Source: Exophiala sp. HKRS030 (lineage: Eukaryota; Ascomycota; Eurotiomycetes; Chaetothyriales; Herpotrichiellaceae). From it: a stretch of DNA of 64,000 nucleotides. Made by a program: the position numbers and the translations under genes. This document shows positions 22,779-35,506 of the stretch, one piece after another (the stretch's first letter is position 1; every line of letters begins with the position of its first letter). Where the stretch lies: positions 2,418,001-2,482,000 of the forward strand of contig JAHWDD010000010.1 of NCBI GenBank assembly GCA_023897205.1, read 5' to 3'. Under the pieces are notes generated by a model. The model was not told where the DNA came from, made no database searches, and was given only the letters and a program-made list of their open reading frames with translations.

Positions 22779-25700
22779 TTTGGCGGAGGATGCTCGTGAG
22801 TTGACAACAACAAGGTCGCGCGAAGCGTGATTGTTGCCTGTGAAGCTAGACAGGTGGAAGAACGCGTCGGGGGTCCGAGGAACGCAGAATCGTTTCTGGC
22901 ACGGAGGTGAATAAGGCTGGGGACACAGAAGGGTCTTAAAGGAGTGCCAAAGGCCAAGAAGACGTTGAAAGGAGGCGGTGGGGTAGAAGTAGAAGAGCAG
23001 AAGAAAACAATATAGTTATCTAGGTAGCGAGGGCGGTGGTGTTTATGAAGACGGTCCACTATAGATTTGCGGTCTCAAACATGGGTTGTTCACGTAGTTG
23101 TGGCATTTCTCAGGCGAAAGGGAAATGAATACTCCGTACCGGCAGGACAAAGTGACCCCTGGCAGGGTATGTCGAGATGGGTTTAGTGTGGGTGAGGTTT
23201 CACGAGATGGATGCGACCGCCAACCAGGGAGCAAGTGTGTAGCCTGCCTGTTGGTGCTAGGCAACTAACTAGGGTGGTGGTAAGGGTGAGCTTCAAAAAT
23301 CCACTTGGAATCCGGAGATTTCATAGGAAGACATCCGTTGGGCGGATTGAGCCTTGAGGTGATGGTGGAACCAGGACAGGTGGGTGTCGATTGAATTGTA
23401 AAGCTGCAACTGCTCACAGGTTAGGGCAGAGTCGGTAGATCCACGTGTGTATCCGGGATGTTAGGTTGGTCACTGTTTTCGTCGAGTTGATGATTACCAA
23501 TGTTGGGTAATAATATTGGAGAAGCGGAAAAGAGATAGAGTCTTGCCATTCAATATGACGATAAAAAATAGAATTAGAACTGTCATTATCATTAAAACAA
23601 TTATTATAATTATGAAATGTTGAGTTCACGACATCAGCATCGTACCTGCCCTTTGTTTGAGATTGACATTCCACTCCTTCCTGCCCAGACCTGAACTGAA
23701 GTTGCCAATAAGGGCAGGCACGCAGTGCAACGAAACTCCATGGGCCATGGGCCATAGCGTGGGCCATAGGCTGTATCTACCTACATAGCCTGAAGAGCCT
23801 GTCAGGTGCAGTCGCACAGGCTGAGTCCTACCATGACCCCATCTGGCCCTCTTTGCTCTCTGTGCCTCCTACGCCCTTTGTCTTTTGTACTACTACTGTG
23901 TGCTATCGAAGGGGGTACTCCCGTTCTGCAGTTCCCAGCACAAGACGCCATCACCATCACCATCACCATCACCATCACCATCACCATCACCTTCACCATC
24001 TTATTCCGATGCAACCAACATCCACGTGCACCTGCATGATTTGACTCACACCATTTCGTCTGCAACGCGCTTCGACCCTGCAGAACCTGATTCAACTTCT
24101 CGGGCTGTGCAGTCCACACTGATGGTCAGGCCATACCGTTGTTGCCCGCCAAATGGTGATTTGAAGTTGTCGACGACGTTCTGATGTAAGATAAGCATCA
24201 GAGATGTGATTGGTTAGGACTAAAGCGCCAAGGGGCCGAGGTGTTTTAGGCGTACGGCTCCCGCTTAAATCCTGGCAAGTCTAATTCCAGCCGGCATTCC
24301 CCACTGATAACCAACCCATGCTCCAGCTTTTGCACACTACGGGACTAGTCTCGACACTAGTGGCTACTACCAATCACCTCTCGGCCAATGGGCATCATCA
24401 AGCCTTTCCTCTCCGATCCTTCCTTCGACCATTCGCTTCAATTCAAGCGAGCCTTGTCGCCATTTTGATATCCTTCAAATAGGTTTTGTCTGCACTGCTG
24501 CTCGCATCAACCCATTGCGTTATTGGTTTTCTAAAGTTGGTCCGGGGTCTTCGTGCACGTTCCATGCTTGGTGGATTTGCTCCTCGAGCATCTCATTTGG
24601 TTCTTATCGTGGTGGAGGGTTGCATACGTTTCCCCTTCCTTTGGTGACTCGAGTTCTTGAGACTTAAGACCACCATTGCTGGCCAGTGGTGTGCTCGCAC
24701 TCTTTACTTCAAGCCAATCTCTTTGTTCTTTCCAAGAGTCCATTCTCTTGGCTCGCAGACCACCAAGTTCAAGCTTAAAATTATATCGAGCTTCTAATTA
24801 ACAAAGAATTGCCGCATATCCGCTGAACCTACGGAGCAATTCCTAATGAGGTCGCCGTGTCGTGGCCATTCCTTCGTCAGGAAGTCTTTACTCGATGCGC
24901 TGGCTGCGGGTATGCTAGAAAAATCAAAATGTTGAACGGCGCTCCACGTAGCGTCAACGGTACGTGGTCGCCATCGCGACCCACAAAGCCGCCTTCTTCC
25001 GATGGCAAAAACGAGAAATGAGCTTGATAGAGAGAAAGCCTCTCTACCGAGTACTTGTCTACCCACCCAAAAGTGTTCCCACATATGACTCGTAGCCTGC
25101 CTTATCAACTTACAATCAGGCTCTACGTGGTGTCAACTCCGAAGATTACAGTCAGCTTAGGATGTCAAGACATGTTTGCTATTTACCGCTCGTGGAAGAG
25201 CCCACGAAAGAGTCCACGGGACCCTTCTCTTCCATTTCCTACATGTAGTCATTTAAGAAACAGAGACCCATCCAAGGTAAGCAACTCATGACCTCTTGGC
25301 ACCCCTCAAACAACAATGGCAAATCCCGAGCTGCATATCTCAGGCTTGGCCAAGTCTCTGTTCAAAGGAACGCCCGGGGCATGTAATGCACATGTACTCC
25401 GCATTCTATATTCAAGCTCGGCAGCGTTCAGCTGTGCTTCGTATTTTGACTTGAGTCCATTGCGCTTGGCGTTGACCTCCCGCATGACTCTTTGCAAGGT
25501 AGGGTGACAGATACACACCATCTGGCATCCGTTGTCCTGTTTCTGAGGAGTTGACCCAAGTCACAGACTGGGGCATGACTGGTCCACCAGAGTCATCCAT
25601 CGAGATGGTGATGAGTCCTTTTCCGTGAGTGAGTGGAACTTGAAGCGTGGGCGAACGAATTTCAAATCTACCTTTGGCCACTTCTTTGTTCAAGTTGGGG

Positions 25701-26884
25701 GTTTCTGACGCACGCCTTACATGTCTCTGTACTACCCCGAGCTAGGTAATCACCAATTCGTTGTCGGATGTTAGGCAAAATATGGGCCAGATATGGACAC
25801 GGTCAATTCCACGTTCAGTCTTGATGACCTTCGCACACGACATGAAGCTCGCAAAGGGCTCTGAGACGCCTCATGAAGCGAAGGAAAAGCCACTGCGGAT
25901 CTGCACAACGGCAGCCCTCGGTGGTGGCGTCGGTGGGCGCCTCTAGTCACTTTTGGCTCACGATAGATGAAATTGTCTCCCAAGTAACGTGACCTCAGGG
26001 TTGGCTGACGGACTTGGTCACGTGCCTGAGGTAGGGGTTTCTCCCTTCGAACCGCCAGGCTGGACACAAAATTCGATGGACAGGTCACTTCAAATGGCTG
26101 GAGAATAGAAAAATGGTGTAATACCTTGAATGGACTCGATGAATTCCTGGGAAGACAGCGGAAAGAATCTGTATTATGGATACTCCATATGGAGACAGGC
26201 AAAAACTGACAAGGGCAAAACAAAGTACTCCGCTGTAATCTGATTTCTCTTCTGTACGTCGGAGCATATGCACTCTGGGCAGCGGCCGAAATCTCCGTTC
26301 TCAACTGGCGAGCGACGATGGCGACCGCGGGCGACGAATGTGGTTAGCAAAGAATCGAAGGGGAGATTTCCAAGGTTGGCATGCCTAAAAGAAATTTGGT
26401 CTTCCAAGTTTTTAGGAGCCAAGAAGTTGGACAAACGAGCAGAGAGCCTGACTCAGGTATTTTCTGCTGAGGTTATCTCGTCCACGCTCGTCCTAATGTC
26501 GAAAAGAGATCGCGATCCTCGACGCTTGGTTGTCTTTGGTTGGCGTTGACGGGTTTTGACGCCGGAGGTTGTAGCAAATTCAAGGAACCATCAGACGGTT
26601 CTTTGATCCGGCATATAACTAGACACCAGCCAAATTGCCCCTTCATGCCCTCCCTGTCACTGCTGAAGCAGAAACGCGTAACCAGGCTTCACCCAAGTGG
26701 GCTCGTTATGGGCAGTCACTCAGTCACCACGACCAAATTTCATACCGTGTTTCTTTCACTTCAGCAGGCCTCATAGTTTGGAATCTTCGTTTCTTTTTCA
26801 AAAACCGATAAGATGCTCATGTCAAATTCAATGGAATAGCGGGTGCTTTTGAGTTTCGATAGGGACAAGCGGCGACAACCAACC
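22779..26884. other. 4.1-kb divergent intergenic region, no gene seen
   Basis: This lies between the divergent ammonium transporter and SSK2 genes. It holds a (CATCAC)n microsatellite (23949-23990), a TACTCCGTA nonamer (23130-23138), and AGATAA-type sequences (23016, 24189). Scattered frames such as 25412-25693 and 25306-25521 minus, or 23802-24119 minus, have no splice partners or family marks. A gene on either strand missed because of frame errors cannot be excluded. Confidence 0.4.
23949..23990 (+). repeat. (CATCAC)7 microsatellite
   Basis: Seven perfect copies of the hexamer CATCAC in a row, followed by one imperfect unit (CTTCAC). Translated it gives His, Ser-Pro or Ile-Thr repeats in the three frames, which explains the overlapping false open frames here. 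Confidence 0.95.
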
Positions 26885-29800
26885 ATGTCTCTGCCCACAG
26901 CAATTCATGCTGTGCCCAGCACGCCTGGACATTCTCACTCTTCCTCAACTCCAAGCCCAAGTCCGCCGCACGCTTCCGCCACACTTGGAGCAAGCGCCGC
27001 AGCCATCCATCACCAGCCACAACCCCTCTAAATACTGCTTCCACAGATTCGATGCTGCTGGCTCAAAGGCACGCACAAGTACAGGCGCAAATCCAGACAC
27101 TGGCACATGCACAGGCACAGGCACAGGCTCAATCTCAGTATCAATCGCCCCAATCCCATGTTGTCTCCCAGTCATTGCCTAGCCTTCCAACTCAATCTCA
27201 AAGCCAAATCCTAGCTCCTGCTCCCGTCTATCCACCGCCGCCGCCTATCCCCGGACAGAGATTTGGTCCTCGACCCCCGAGATCTGAAGTCCAACGCATC
27301 GAGGCCGGCCGACTACCTCTAGTCATGGAGCACGAGGAGATGGCTGCACACCGTCCCGTTGGCAATTCCTCTTCAGGCTCTGATGAAGAAATCCCCAGGC
27401 TGCCTACGCCTACACGTCCAACGCTCCGTACGATCCGTCCGATCCGAACATCACGTACACCCCGACGTCGACCATCTCTGCATATACCCCATCGACTGGC
27501 TTCTCATCCGCCCAGAATTCGTGGAACACTTATACACCAAGACCAAGAGGAGGGAGTGGAGGGGCGGGTGCTCCAGCGCCTGCCATGGACAGATCTTTTT
27601 CCAATGATCCTCAGGCCCCGAGGCCCTCAGCTCCGTCACGAACACCATCCAACACATACGCACCTGCAAGAAGGCCGCCTCAGTTCTTGTCGCTGAACTC
27701 GAGAAAAATGCACTCTTCAAACTCGGCCAGGCCTTCTAGAAGAGACCCAAATGCTCAATACCGCGCTCAAGAGAAAGCCTACGTTCAGAGGGTTCGGCAG
27801 CAACCCTCGGAATGGCCTGAAAACGATCCGCGAACTCCTAGTATCGGCTACAGTACTGAGGATGACAGTAGTGATGACTCTCCGTCAGCCGAACATCATT
27901 TCGAAGATCCTTACGACCCAGAGACCTTGATGTTTTTAGGCAATGAAGACAATATACAACCATCCGAGGAGGAGTTACAAAATCCCCAGAATCGAGAGCG
28001 GCTTGAGTGGCATTCCATGTTGGCCTCCGTCCTTAAGGGGGACGTTGTCAGGCAAGAGAAGCAAAGGTTGATCGGTACCACAGAACAGAAGAGTCGGGCA
28101 GAAATTGGTGCAGAGATATGGCTTGGTGCCCGAGCGAAACATTATGGACGGCCTTTGCCAATGCAGAAGAAGCTGATCGAAGAAGGTCGATCACATCTAG
28201 GCCCCATCATTGAGAATTTGATCGGCTTCGAAATAAAGGGTGAGACCGTGGTCGGCAAGACTGCTTTGGAACAGGTTCAAGAAGCCGTGGCCAGCATCGA
28301 AAAGTGTGAATGGCTATATCCTTCAAGGAAATCCTTAGCAGCTGCACAATCAAGGGCCGCCTCTCGTGGATTTGAGGATAGTTGTGAGGCAATCATTGCC
28401 TGGCACAACATCACTCAGTCTATCAACACAGAACTGGCTATTTTGCAATCTTGGGTCGGCAACCCGGAGTTGGACTTCACAAAGCAGAAACGTCGAGCCA
28501 GCAATGAAGGCGACTTGGCTGACGAGTCGTCCTTCATTGACAGAATTTTAAAAGAAGATGGACTAAAATCTCTTCACAGCGAACAAAGTATGTTGATGGG
28601 CATCAGTACGGTTATCACCAAAGCAAAGAACACGCTTATCGAAAATGCCCAGGCCTTCGCATCTCGTCACCTTCCGCCATACATCGAGGAACTGCTCACC
28701 CTCATCAACTTTCCTTCACGCTTGATTGTGGAGATTATCCGCATGCGATTGTCGTATGCGAAAAAGATGAAAGAGTCTGCACAACAGTCTATGCTTATTA
28801 TCGATCAGATGATCAACCAATTTCAAATTTTGATGCGGTTGGCATGTGTCATCAAGCGAGAGTACGAAACCATCTATGAACCTGAGCCTGGCTGGGACTT
28901 GCCCCTTGTATTGATGAGGCCTTTGACTCTGTCATTGTCGAAGCGTTGAAGTTCTACTTCAAGATGCTCAACTGGAAACTTGGGGCAAATAAGAACACGT
29001 TTCGTGAGGCTGAAATTCTTGAACAGGAGTGGGGCTTCTCTAATGAGATCGGTCGCCAACTAGAAGGTGGAGACATTGAGGTGGCCGAACAATTCAGTTC
29101 TTTGACTGCAAAATCACTGCTTCGCTTAACCGCTTCTTTCGACCGTGAGTTACGAACAAAACCAGACGAAAGTGTACAAGAGATGGAGAAACGTTACAAG
29201 GCTATCCTTGACTCAGTCCGTGTGCGTCAGAGAAAACTGTTCCGATTTTCTCGAATGCTTCGTCAGCGCTTTGAGAATGCCACCGAGTTCAACTTGGGTA
29301 TGGACGAGAAGCAGATGCGGAACTTTACCGAGTCACTTATGCTATCCGGACATTTCCTCGTCGACATGGGAGAGAGCAGTCCGAAGGGAGTGATTTTCAT
29401 CGCGTCACCATCATTATGGAACCGACCAAAAGAAATTCAGTCCATCCTAGGAACCTCGTTCCATGCCGACGATGCGGCAGAAGATCCTTCCAACCCGTAC
29501 ATCTTGGTTATTCGGCCAGAAAGCGACGTGACTTGGGAAGGACCAAGAATGGAAGTGGATGTTCTCGAATTACCAACTGATGTACGTGTGGGCAGATTGA
29601 GGCTTGTCGCAGATGGATCGTCACAGCGACTGCAAGATGCTAGGATCGAATTTGGCAATGCCACTGGGATCGAACTTGATGTGGTGATTGAACAGAGAGC
29701 TAACCTCTCGCGTGTGAATCTCGAATTGGGTAAAATCAAGAAGACCACGTTCAAGTTGTCCAACACCATCATGGAAAGTGTCGAAGTGATTCGATCTCAA

Positions 29801-31390
29801 AATGGTGGTATTGCCAGTCCCGAGCTTGTCCAATCATGTTTTGCATTCGCCACAGAATTTGGCAAAAGATCCCTGACATATATGGATGCTAACAGACGAA
29901 TGATGAATAACCTCAAGCTGACTAGATTGGCTCTTGACTGGATCAGCTTCATCTGTGATGGTTGCGACCCAGCTGATCGTCGAACTTTTAAATGGGCCGT
30001 GATTGCTCTCGAGTTTGCCATGGCCATGACTCGGGGACGGAACATTCTGGACATCAGCGATGAAGAATACAAGCGGATTCGATCCAAGGTTGCAGGATGT
30101 ATGTCAGTCTTGATTTCACACTTTGACATTATGGGAGCAAGATCAACGCTTGCGGCACAGCAGGAGAATTCGCGAGCTGAAGCAATGTCTGGTCCTGGCA
30201 AAAGATTGGACTTTACCAAGCTTCGCAATGATGATGATTGCGCGAAGCAAATGTGTGAACAACGTGTGATGCAACTCGAGGAAATTGATCGACAAAGAGA
30301 AGAAAGAGGAACTTCAAAGACCAATCTTGGACGCGTACTAGAAGGCTCGAATGAAGCCGATCGATCCCTCACATTCCTTTCTTCTTCGGCGACCAACGTT
30401 ACGATGAGATGGCAGCAAGGTCAATTTGTCGGCGGTGGTACATTTGGCTCCGTCTATGCGGCGCTGAATCTCGACACAGGAACTTTGATGGCAGTCAAAG
30501 AAATCCGATTGCAAGACCCTCAACTCATCCCGACGATCGTCAAGCAAATCAGCGACGAAATGGGTGTGTTGGCTGTCCTTGATCATCCGAATATTGTTTC
30601 GTACTACGGCATCGAAGTTCATCGAGACAAGGTTTACATCTTTATGGAATACTGTTCCGGTGGATCGGTCGCTGGCTTACTCGAACATGGACGGATTGAG
30701 GACGAAACGGTCATCATGGTTTATGCCCTACAGATGCTGGAGGGTTTGGCTTATCTACATCAGGCGCATATTGTGCACCGAGATATCAAACCCGAAAATG
30801 TACTTCTTGACCATAACGGGGTCATCAAGTATGTTGATTTCGGTGCCGCGAAGGTCATTGCAAGACAGGGACAAACCATGTTGAATGTGGAACCAACACA
30901 ACGTCGTGGTGCTGACGAGGGGATAGCAGGAGGTGGTCCCAGAGCCCCTCAAAAGACCATGACAGGTACACCCATGTACATGTCGCCTGAGGTCATTCGT
31001 GGTGATGGACCAGCAACCTCACGATTCTCAGGTGCAGCTGACATTTGGTCACTGGGCTGTGTCATCTTAGAGATGGCGACAGGTCGTCGTCCGTGGTCAA
31101 CGCTGGACAATGAATGGGCGATCATGTACAACATTGCTCAAGGCAACCCACCCCAACTACCCAGCGAGGATCAGCTGAGTGAACAAGGTCTTGACTTTTT
31201 GAAGAAGTGTTTCGACCGTGATCCAGCAAAGAGAAGTTCGGCAGCAGAACTGTTGCAACACCCATGGATTGTGGAAATCCGACGAATGGTTGTCGACGAC
31301 CCTGATGCACAAACTCCCAAGAGTGAATATAGCAGTTCTAGTGGAGGCATGTCACTTCCAAGTCGACAGAACTCGGTGGCTTCAGGGTAG
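26885..31390 (+). CDS. SSK2: HOG-pathway MAP kinase kinase kinase Ssk2/SskB, frame broken at three C runs
   Basis: Read as one intronless gene of about 1502 residues starting MSLPTAIHAVPSTPG (ATG at 26885). Three breaks, at C runs 27023-27026, 27393-27396 and 28902-28905, each need one extra C. The repaired joins are coherent: PQPPLNTAS, DEEIPQAAYAYTSNAP, and GWDLPPCIDEAFDSV running into ALKFYFKMLNW. The N terminus is Gln/Ala/Pro-rich and disordered; a long helical regulatory region follows. The C-terminal kinase domain starts near residue 1174: glycine loop GGGTFGSV, Lys in MAVKEI, HRDIKPENVLL, VDFGAAK and GTPMYMSPEV. Ssk2/SskB relays the signal from the Sln1-Ypd1-Ssk1 phosphorelay to Pbs2 and Hog1 under osmotic and other stress. 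The flanking text WQQGQFVGGG before the kinase matches this subfamily rather than Bck1 or Ste11. Without repair it would be annotated as two to four partial genes. Confidence 0.93.
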
Positions 31391-32459
31391 AAAGGTCAGG
31401 GTCGTAGCCCTTAGGGATTGTTCGAGGTCCGACTGAAGATTGACTAATGATTGATATACGAATTTACTTGTGTAGATTATGTAGTTTACAAAGGCTGGGG
31501 ATATCTTGTACTTCCACCGACATACTTACATGCCTATGTACCTGAAATATCATACTGGCAGGGTGAAGTGAGTGTCTCGTGTAGCCCCGTAACGAGTCCA
31601 TTGTTGGCCACTTTTCGACGATGGGTCAACATTCAGGCGGGTAATCTTAGAATAGCGCTATCACAGGGAGCGCCATTATTGTATTGTCTACGGAGTATGC
31701 AGTACGCTTGAGAAGACATCGTACTCATTCGCCTTCGCAGGCAGTAGATAGATAGTTGTAGAGGGAGCACAGATATCTTCCCGTGCTTACCCTAGGTACT
31801 ACACTGTATATTGTACCTTTGTACCTTTGTACCTTTTTGCAGTGACGCGTCTCGCCAAGGACGAATGCTCCTTCTCCTTCCGTGGCCATTTTCTGTCCAT
31901 CTCTCCCCCGAGATTGCTAAATTTGTACAGATGCAGTAAGGCCGAGTGGACCGGTTTCTACCAAGTTGGGCAAGTCTAGAATCCCAAAACAGAAAAGCAG
32001 GGCACTCCGAACGCCGTACTGCCCACAAAACCTTGGAAACAAACCATCCAACATCCGTCATGCGCCGTCAGCCATCAGCACGCCAAACACCAGCCTAATA
32101 CAAACCAACAACCACTAAACTCACCACCAAACGTTCACTAAAACCTCGGTCGAGAGGCCTACCTATTTCGCATCTCACAGTCTCACACCCCCAAACGACC
32201 CACCTACCGCTCTCTACCGAGTAGTGAACCCATGAGCCATCGACACAGGCCACTACTAGTTACCACTGCCCGCCGCCGCCTCGGTTTGAAGATGAACTGA
32301 CCAACTCCCCAAACCCTCGTTTATTGTTTACCGTTTGCTGGTCTCTGCGACCTACTGCTCTCTCATTAACCAACTTCTCGACACTCATCGGTCGTACGGT
32401 CGCATTCCTCCTCTTCCGACTACTTTTCATTCCCAGCATGAAATACAACCCACTCCAGC
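31391..32459. other. intergenic region, no gene seen
   Basis: About 1.07 kb between SSK2 and the sphingoid kinase gene, both on the plus strand, so it carries one 3' UTR and one promoter. A TACGGAGTA nonamer is at 31689-31697 and a short triple repeat of GTACCTTT near 31813-31835. Confidence 0.5.
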
Positions 32460-34341
32460 ATGGCCAATGCTAGATCAAGTGATTCGGATCCTTTCGCGGA
32501 CCATGTTTCTGCGGACGAGGAGAGAGCCGCCATTGTCGAGTCAACCCTCAGCGTGGGGAGAAATGCTACTTTGACACTAGGCACAGACACTGTAATTGTG
32601 CTAGGTAAGTCCCACGCGTCTTGTCCTCTATATCTCGATCATCGATGCCGGTATTGTGCTGACCAAATACTGATGTTGCAGATGAAGGAATTCACGATAC
32701 AGCCGCAAGAGGGTTTTCCTGTTGCGGCTTGCTTCCAGAAAGTAAGTCTGTCTCGAATCACGAACCCACAACTTCCCCTCTACCGTCGTCCGACCACTAA
32801 GACATGCTACCTACGCAGGAACTACAACCACTCGAGCCATACCTTACTTCAATATTCTTTGGGCCGAAACCGTCAAGAATGATCTCACCATCCATTATGC
32901 CAAACCCATTTCCAAGTCTCCCAAATCCTCTCTTCAAGTCGCATACATAAACTACACGTTAGAAGACTCAACCTTGTCGCAAGAAAAGGCATGGAAATGG
33001 GTCGACAGATTATTGGATCGCGCTTATGGAGCCGCGCAACGGAATAAAAGAATAAAACTGCTGATCAATCCCTTTGGAGGACAAGGCAAAGCCGAGAAAC
33101 TCTATGCCAAATTGATTGAACCAATTTTCGCCGCTGCAAGATGTGAAGTCGATGTGGAGCGAACGACACGGTCAGGACACGCCGTCGAAATAGCTCAACA
33201 TTTAGATATTAATGCTTTCGATGTTCTGGTCAGTGCTTCCGGCGACGGTCTTCCCCATGAATGTTTCAATGGTCTAGCAAAAAAGTCAAATGCCGCCGAG
33301 GCTTTGAGAAAAGTGGCCATCGCCCAATTGCCTTGTGGAAGTGGAAATGCCATGAGTTGGAATTTGAATGGTACTGGAGAATGTAGTATGGCCGCCTTGT
33401 GCATCGTCAAGGGCTTGAGGACTCCGATGGACCTTGTCAGTGTTACACAAGGAAACAAGAGGACTCTTTCTTTCCTCTCACAATCACTGGGTATCGTGGC
33501 CGAGTCAGATCTAGGTACGGAGAATGTTCGATGGATGGGCGAGTCACGTTTCGTGTTTGGTTTTCTCGTACGTTTGCTCGGCAAGACCGTTTATCCTATC
33601 GAAATTGCAGTCAAGACGGAGATTGAAGACAAGGTGGATATCAAACGTCATTATGCGCAGCAACGTGCAAAGGCGTCATTGCCGAGTTCATTATCTCGCG
33701 CAGAACTTGATGGTCCACTCGACACATCTACCGGACTTGGCCTCCCTCCTTTACAATATGGTACTATCAACGATCCTCTTCCGACTGACAGTGGATGGAC
33801 TGCATTGACTCCATACCACAATATGGGTAATTTTTACTGCGGTAACATGAATATCATGTCTGCAGATGCCCCCTTTTTCCCAGCCTCACTTCCCTCGGAT
33901 GGACTTTGCGACCTTATTACCATCGATGGAGATATAAGCCGTCTCACCTCACTTGACCTCCTTCTCTCAATTGAGAAGAATACCTTTTTCGACAAAGAAG
34001 TCGTCCGAGTTCGCAAGATCAAAGCCCTTCGCGTCATTCCACGGTTCGGTCGTCACGCACCCAAGAATGATAGCTTACCACGACAAGCCTTCATAGGACG
34101 ACTGATGTCGAAACTTGGAATCTCCAGCACAACAAATTCTTCAGATCGAGATGGTGGTTTCTTCTCCGTAGATGGTGAGAAATTACCCTTTGAACCATTC
34201 CAACTCGAGTGTCACAAAGGTTTGGGAACGGTGCTTAGTCGCCATGGTGCACTTTACGAAGTCGATGGCCCACAAGGTTGGGATAAGTTTAGTGTCAGTG
34301 ATGGAAGTCCTAGGGAAGAAACCGATTCAGCTGCAACATAA
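32460..34341 (+). CDS. sphingoid long-chain base kinase (LCB4-like, DAGK-catalytic fold)
   Basis: Exons 32460-32604, 32682-32741 and 32819-34341 give 575 residues. Both introns start GTAAGT; the first has GCTGAC before its AG. The catalytic domain starts near residue 147 with KLLINPFGGQGKAEK. It then shows the nucleotide-binding SASGDGLPHE (about residue 210; the family signature SGDGLPHEV) and QLPCGSGNAMSWN (about 239). Downstream are the C-terminal DAGK-type lobe and SVDGEKLPFEPFQLE near the end. The enzyme phosphorylates sphingosine, dihydrosphingosine and phytosphingosine with ATP, feeding sphingolipid turnover and stress signalling. An N-terminal lobe with GRNATLTLGTDTVIVL is usual for fungal LCB kinases. 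A neighbouring stress MAPKKK is probably coincidental. Confidence 0.93.
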
Positions 34342-35506
34342 ATGTCAAGAACCAGAACAAAGGAGAGGGGTAAGTGAAAAGAAAAAAGAACTACACAGGC
34401 ATAGCCCGTTTGTTGATTCATTCGATTTTTTTTGTCGTTTTTGATACCCCACAACTCGAGTTCCAAAAGATCGTCTCCACCTTGCTGGAGGATATTGTGC
34501 AAATTTCCTTGGACAGGCCCTTCCTGTGTGTATTTGTGTTCTCTTTTTTTTGGTTTGTTGCAGACAAATATAAGGCGCAAGGGATGGAGGTCATCCGATA
34601 CATGTAAAGGATCCAAAGATCTCGACAGGTTTACAGGCATATTTGGCACAGAGACGGCGGGAGATAAGAATCTCATTTTTGTTCAGATCTGATCGTCGCC
34701 GTACTTGACCGTTCCTTCTACGTTAAAATGGTGGTGTACATAGCTAGCTAGCATGGGCGTGCACGGGTATCTGTCTATCTATTCATCTATCTACTTGGGA
34801 TCCTTCAGTTCAAGATCCAAGATCCAAGATCCAAGATCCAAGATCCAAGATCCAAGATCCAAGATCCAAGACCAATTGCGCCAGCAAGATATCTCTATAC
34901 TCCTCCATTGTCAAACTCATCCCGATCCTCCAGCACACCTTTCATTCCGCTTCTTTCGCAAATCGTGCGCTGTATTGTGATGATCCCACGTGTCTATCGT
35001 CGTAGGTTTTTTGCCATGCACACACACCAAGGGCACAACTCCTCTTCCACCGACGACCATGCAGTTTCTAAGACAGGTAGGTAGGTAGCCACTTTATCCG
35101 GAGATGGGTAGCAAGATGGTCCAAGGTCCAACGGCTTGGCGCGGTTGCCTCTTGCCCTCGACCCAAGCACCAGCCGCGTTTATGCGATATACAATATGAG
35201 TAGCTCGCCCTTATGTACATCAACTCGACGAGTTCTCGATATTGACGACACACGCCTCGGCGACTCTGGAAATACCGCATCCGTATAGATACATGGGAAA
35301 CCAACGAGAGAACCGGGCGATCAGCGCATTTACGACGGGTGGGAAATGCCAGGTGTCTGCCCCGGTTTCTGGTTACCACATGGCCAGATTCCAGTGCCTA
35401 CCAACACTTCTTGTCTAGGTAGGGTATCAGAGGACACTGTTTGAGTTGCCAGGGAAGCTCTTCTTGGCATTGTGGTATCTTCGTCGACAGAGAGGCTATT
35501 CAGACA
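34342..35506. other. intergenic region with a 7-bp tandem repeat
   Basis: About 1.2 kb between two convergent genes. It carries the CAAGATC tandem repeat described separately, T-rich stretches (34425-34440, 34540-34560) that could serve 3' end formation, and short TAGG repeats near 35080. No gene seen. Confidence 0.5.
34811..34866 (+). repeat. (CAAGATC)8 tandem repeat
   Basis: Eight perfect copies of the heptamer CAAGATC in a row, then a partial ninth unit (CAAGACC). There are no spacers, so it is a simple minisatellite and not a CRISPR array. It lies downstream of the sphingoid kinase gene. Confidence 0.95.

Noticed and set aside
23802..24119. Open frames through the CATCAC repeat on both strands
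   Set aside because: They are open only because the repeat has no stop codons in any frame.
26885..31390. SSK2 as three or four separate genes
   Set aside because: The parts together make one MAPKKK of normal length and each junction is a C run repaired by one base; the kinase part has no start of its own with promoter space.
34811..34866. Tandem repeat as a CRISPR-like array
   Set aside because: Units are directly joined with no spacers, and the window is fungal.
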